Source: Myxococcales bacterium
GTDB taxonomy: Bacteria > Myxococcota > Bradymonadia > REDH01
Length of the DNA: 8,141 nucleotides
Direction: 5' to 3'
NCBI GenBank assembly: GCA_018970625.1
Contig: JAGWVZ010000141.1
Span: forward strand, 1-8,141
This document shows, piece after piece, positions 6,688 to 8,141 of the stretch (its first letter is position 1; each line of letters starts with the position of its first letter). The translations under genes and the position numbers were made by a program. The notes beneath the pieces were generated by a model. It searched no databases. It had not been told where the DNA came from and saw only the letters and a list, made by a program, of their open reading frames with translations.

Positions 6688-6717
6688 GCGCCTGGGGTTT
6701 CTACGGCCGGACGGACG
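6641..6717 (+). promoter_or_regulatory. 12-bp inverted repeat spanning the ATPase start codon
   Basis: CGTCCGTCCGGC (6641-6652) is the exact reverse complement of GCCGGACGGACG (6706-6717), which lies in codons 8-12 of the ATPase gene. The 53-base interval contains the ribosome-binding site and the ATG at 6684. In RNA the stem would close a loop around the start. A second, AT-rich hairpin (TAAG and TAAAA pairing with TTTTA and CTTA, 6653-6674, one bulged base) lies inside the loop. ACGGACG at 6571-6577 could pair with 6641-6647 instead. This suggests control of ATPase expression, but the right arm encodes the conserved GRTD motif, so its sequence is constrained by coding. Confidence 0.4.
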
Positions 6718-8141
6718 AGCTGCGCGAATTGTCACGGGTCATTGCCCGTCGGCGCTGGTTTTTTGTCCGCATCACTGGTCGACGTCGAATCGGCAAAACG
6801 ACGTTGCTGCAGCGCGGCTTACAGCAAAGGCTGGATGCTGCCGTTTTCTATGTTCAGATTCCAGACTCCGCGCCTGCCGGCGTCATTGCAGCCGTTCGTG
6901 ACGCGATGGACACGTTCGAGGTGCCGGCCGACGTCACTCGACCCAGCAGCCTGCTGGAGATCGCGCGGCTGGTCGAGACGCTGGTACGGCGCGGCTACAT
7001 TGTCGTCCTCGACGAGTTTCAATATTTCAGCCGCAAGCATCTGATCGAGTTCACATCCCACCTGCAAGCCAGTGTGGATCGCCTGTCGGCAGCCACTGAT
7101 GTAACGGGCGGTTTGGTCGTCCTGGGGTCCTTGCACGCAGAACTCGTCGCCCTGCTCGAGGATCGGGACGCGCCGCTCTACAATCGCGTCACCGACGTAA
7201 TGGAGCTTCGTCATCTGGACATCCGCTCCATTCAGGAGTTGTTGCGCGCGCACGATGCTGACTCGCCAGAGCGGCTGTTGTTTCTGTGGAACCTGTTCGA
7301 GGGTGTTCCCAAGTTCTATCGTGATGCCTGGGAACGAGAAGTCCTGACCGCAGAGCGGAGAGATTTGCTGCGACACATGTACTTTGACTCGGCAGCGCCG
7401 CTTCGCACCGAAGCAGACAACTGGTTTCTGAGTGAATTGCGTGGTCGATACGATGTGGTGCTCAAGTACGTCGCGTCCCATCCGGGTTGTACAAATGGCG
7501 ACATGGGCAGCCACGTTCGCGATGTGAGCCCCGCGACGGCGGAACAGGCTGGTGGGTATTTGAGTATCCTCATCGACAAATATGCCATGCTCGAACGACG
7601 GCTGCCTGTCCTCGCCAAACCGAATGCGAGAAAAGGCAGATATTATCTGAAGGATAATTTTCTTCGTACATGGCTTGCAGCGCTCGCGCCCCAGGTATCA
7701 GCGGCAAACTTCCGACCTCTCGAAACGCTCCTGAGTATTTCGGACGCACGTTTGATGGAAACGGAAGGCCATGGTCTTGAAAGACTGGCGTCGACTCTCT
7801 ACGCCGAACGCAGTCGAAGCGGGGTGGGGGACTTTGAGTTGACCAGACAGATCGACGGGTTCTGGGACCGGAACGACATTGAAATTGATCTTGTCGCAAT
7901 CTCCGACACCGACCGGCGAATTCGCTTCGGCACATGCAAACGAAACGCTGAGCGTCTTGTACCCAACATCGCCTCACTGCAGGAGCACGTAAAGCGGTTC
8001 CTGAATGTGCACCGGCACTATCAGGGCTACAAACAGGAACTGGTTGCAATTGCGCCTCGCATCGACGCCGACATCCGACGAGACCTGGCGCAACGTGGTG
8101 TTCTGGCGCAGGACCTGATCGACCTAACCCGCTGGGAGACC
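6684..8141 (+). CDS. ATPase_2/DUF234-type P-loop ATPase, nearly complete
   Basis: A reading frame of 486 codons open to the right edge. The direct-repeat copy suggests it ends two codons later, as PA then stop. The N-terminus FYGRTDEL is typical of this family. Walker A is GRRRIGKTTL (residues 32-41, Lys38) and Walker B is YIVVLDEFQYF (about 105-115). A winged-helix-like segment follows at about 245-330. The C-terminal DUF234 region has EIDLVAI (400-406) and FGTCK (415-419). In many relatives this latter motif reads GECK and, with the preceding Asp, resembles a PD-(D/E)XK nuclease core; here the acidic residue is Thr417, so cleavage activity is doubtful. The start at ATG 6684 has a weak GGTGA 3 bases upstream and an ATGA overlap with the preceding frame. 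Its codon use is somewhat more AT-rich than brxA to brxC, hinting at separate acquisition. These ATPases are not standard BREX parts and most are uncharacterised. It is not BrxD as far as I can tell. Confidence 0.85.
   Translation, partial: MSAWGFYGRTDELRELSRVIARRRWFFVRITGRRRIGKTTLLQRGLQQRLDAAVFYVQIPDSAPAGVIAAVRDAMDTFEVPADVTRPSSLLEIARLVETLVRRGYIVVLDEFQYFSRKHLIEFTSHLQASVDRLSAATDVTGGLVVLGSLHAELVALLEDRDAPLYNRVTDVMELRHLDIRSIQELLRAHDADSPERLLFLWNLFEGVPKFYRDAWEREVLTAERRDLLRHMYFDSAAPLRTEADNWFLSELRGRYDVVLKYVASHPGCTNGDMGSHVRDVSPATAEQAGGYLSILIDKYAMLERRLPVLAKPNARKGRYYLKDNFLRTWLAALAPQVSAANFRPLETLLSISDARLMETEGHGLERLASTLYAERSRSGVGDFELTRQIDGFWDRNDIEIDLVAISDTDRRIRFGTCKRNAERLVPNIASLQEHVKRFLNVHRHYQGYKQELVAIAPRIDADIRRDLAQRGVLAQDLIDLTRWET
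8106..8141 (+). repeat. Direct repeat, right copy, cut by the window end
   Basis: This segment forms the 3' end of the ATPase frame, encoding AQDLIDLTRWET. It matches 6383-6418 with one mismatch. If the match continues as in the left copy, the next bases give the ATPase stop and, overlapping it as ATGA, a pglX start preceded by GGGAG. Confidence 0.9.

Noticed and set aside
6819..7514. 231-codon minus-strand frame opposite the ATPase gene
   Set aside because: The plus-strand frame carries Walker A, Walker B and DUF234 motifs over the same bases; the minus-strand product shows none.
6390..8141. Insertion sequence or transposon as the cause of the flanking repeats
   Set aside because: No transposase, integrase or terminal inverted repeats are present, and the repeat is coding sequence of the ATPase tail rather than a short target duplication.

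Overview
The window looks like a defence island from a high-GC bacterium, most likely a proteobacterium. The evidence is the GC-rich third codon positions, the tight ATGA gene overlaps and the protein families present; the species cannot be read from this sequence. Both window edges cut through genes.

Layout. (1) Positions 1-262, minus strand: the N-terminal part of an alpha/beta hydrolase of the HGGG (HSL-like) esterase type, transcribed away from everything else. (2) Positions 263-709: a gene-free divergent control region with a 44-bp interrupted inverted repeat (351-394), a perfect 16-bp palindrome (482-497), a GC-rich hairpin (516-539), and a terminator-like hairpin (670-703) that an overlapping competing fold would disrupt, just before the first operon gene. 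(3) Positions 710-6373, plus strand: four tightly overlapping genes that read as the first half of a BREX phage-defence operon: a BrxE-like protein, BrxA (DUF1819), BrxB (DUF1788) and the large P-loop ATPase BrxC. This order matches the start of a type 6 BREX locus, whose next genes are normally pglX, pglZ, brxD and brxHI. (4) Positions 6374-6683: a scrambled junction. It holds a short remnant matching the 3' end of the following ATPase gene, then a ribosome-binding site and about 20 codons resembling the start of pglX, then unrelated, more AT-rich sequence. (5) Positions 6684-8141: an ATPase_2/DUF234-type P-loop ATPase gene, open to the right edge.

The most notable structure is a direct repeat: 6383-6418 matches 8106-8141 at 35 of 36 bases, with the last 29 identical. 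The right-hand copy is the 3' end of the ATPase reading frame; the left-hand copy sits just after brxC and leads into the pglX-like start. The ATPase gene is therefore bracketed by copies of its own tail plus, by inference, the start of pglX. It appears to be a cassette of about 1.7 kb inserted or duplicated between brxC and pglX. Recombination between the repeats would remove it and join brxC to pglX. Whether an intact pglX follows position 8141 cannot be seen.

How the genes work together: in BREX, BrxA, BrxB and BrxC act with the methyltransferase PglX and the alkaline-phosphatase-like PglZ to methylate host DNA and block phage replication. The extra ATPase would be an accessory or hitchhiking gene inside the operon.
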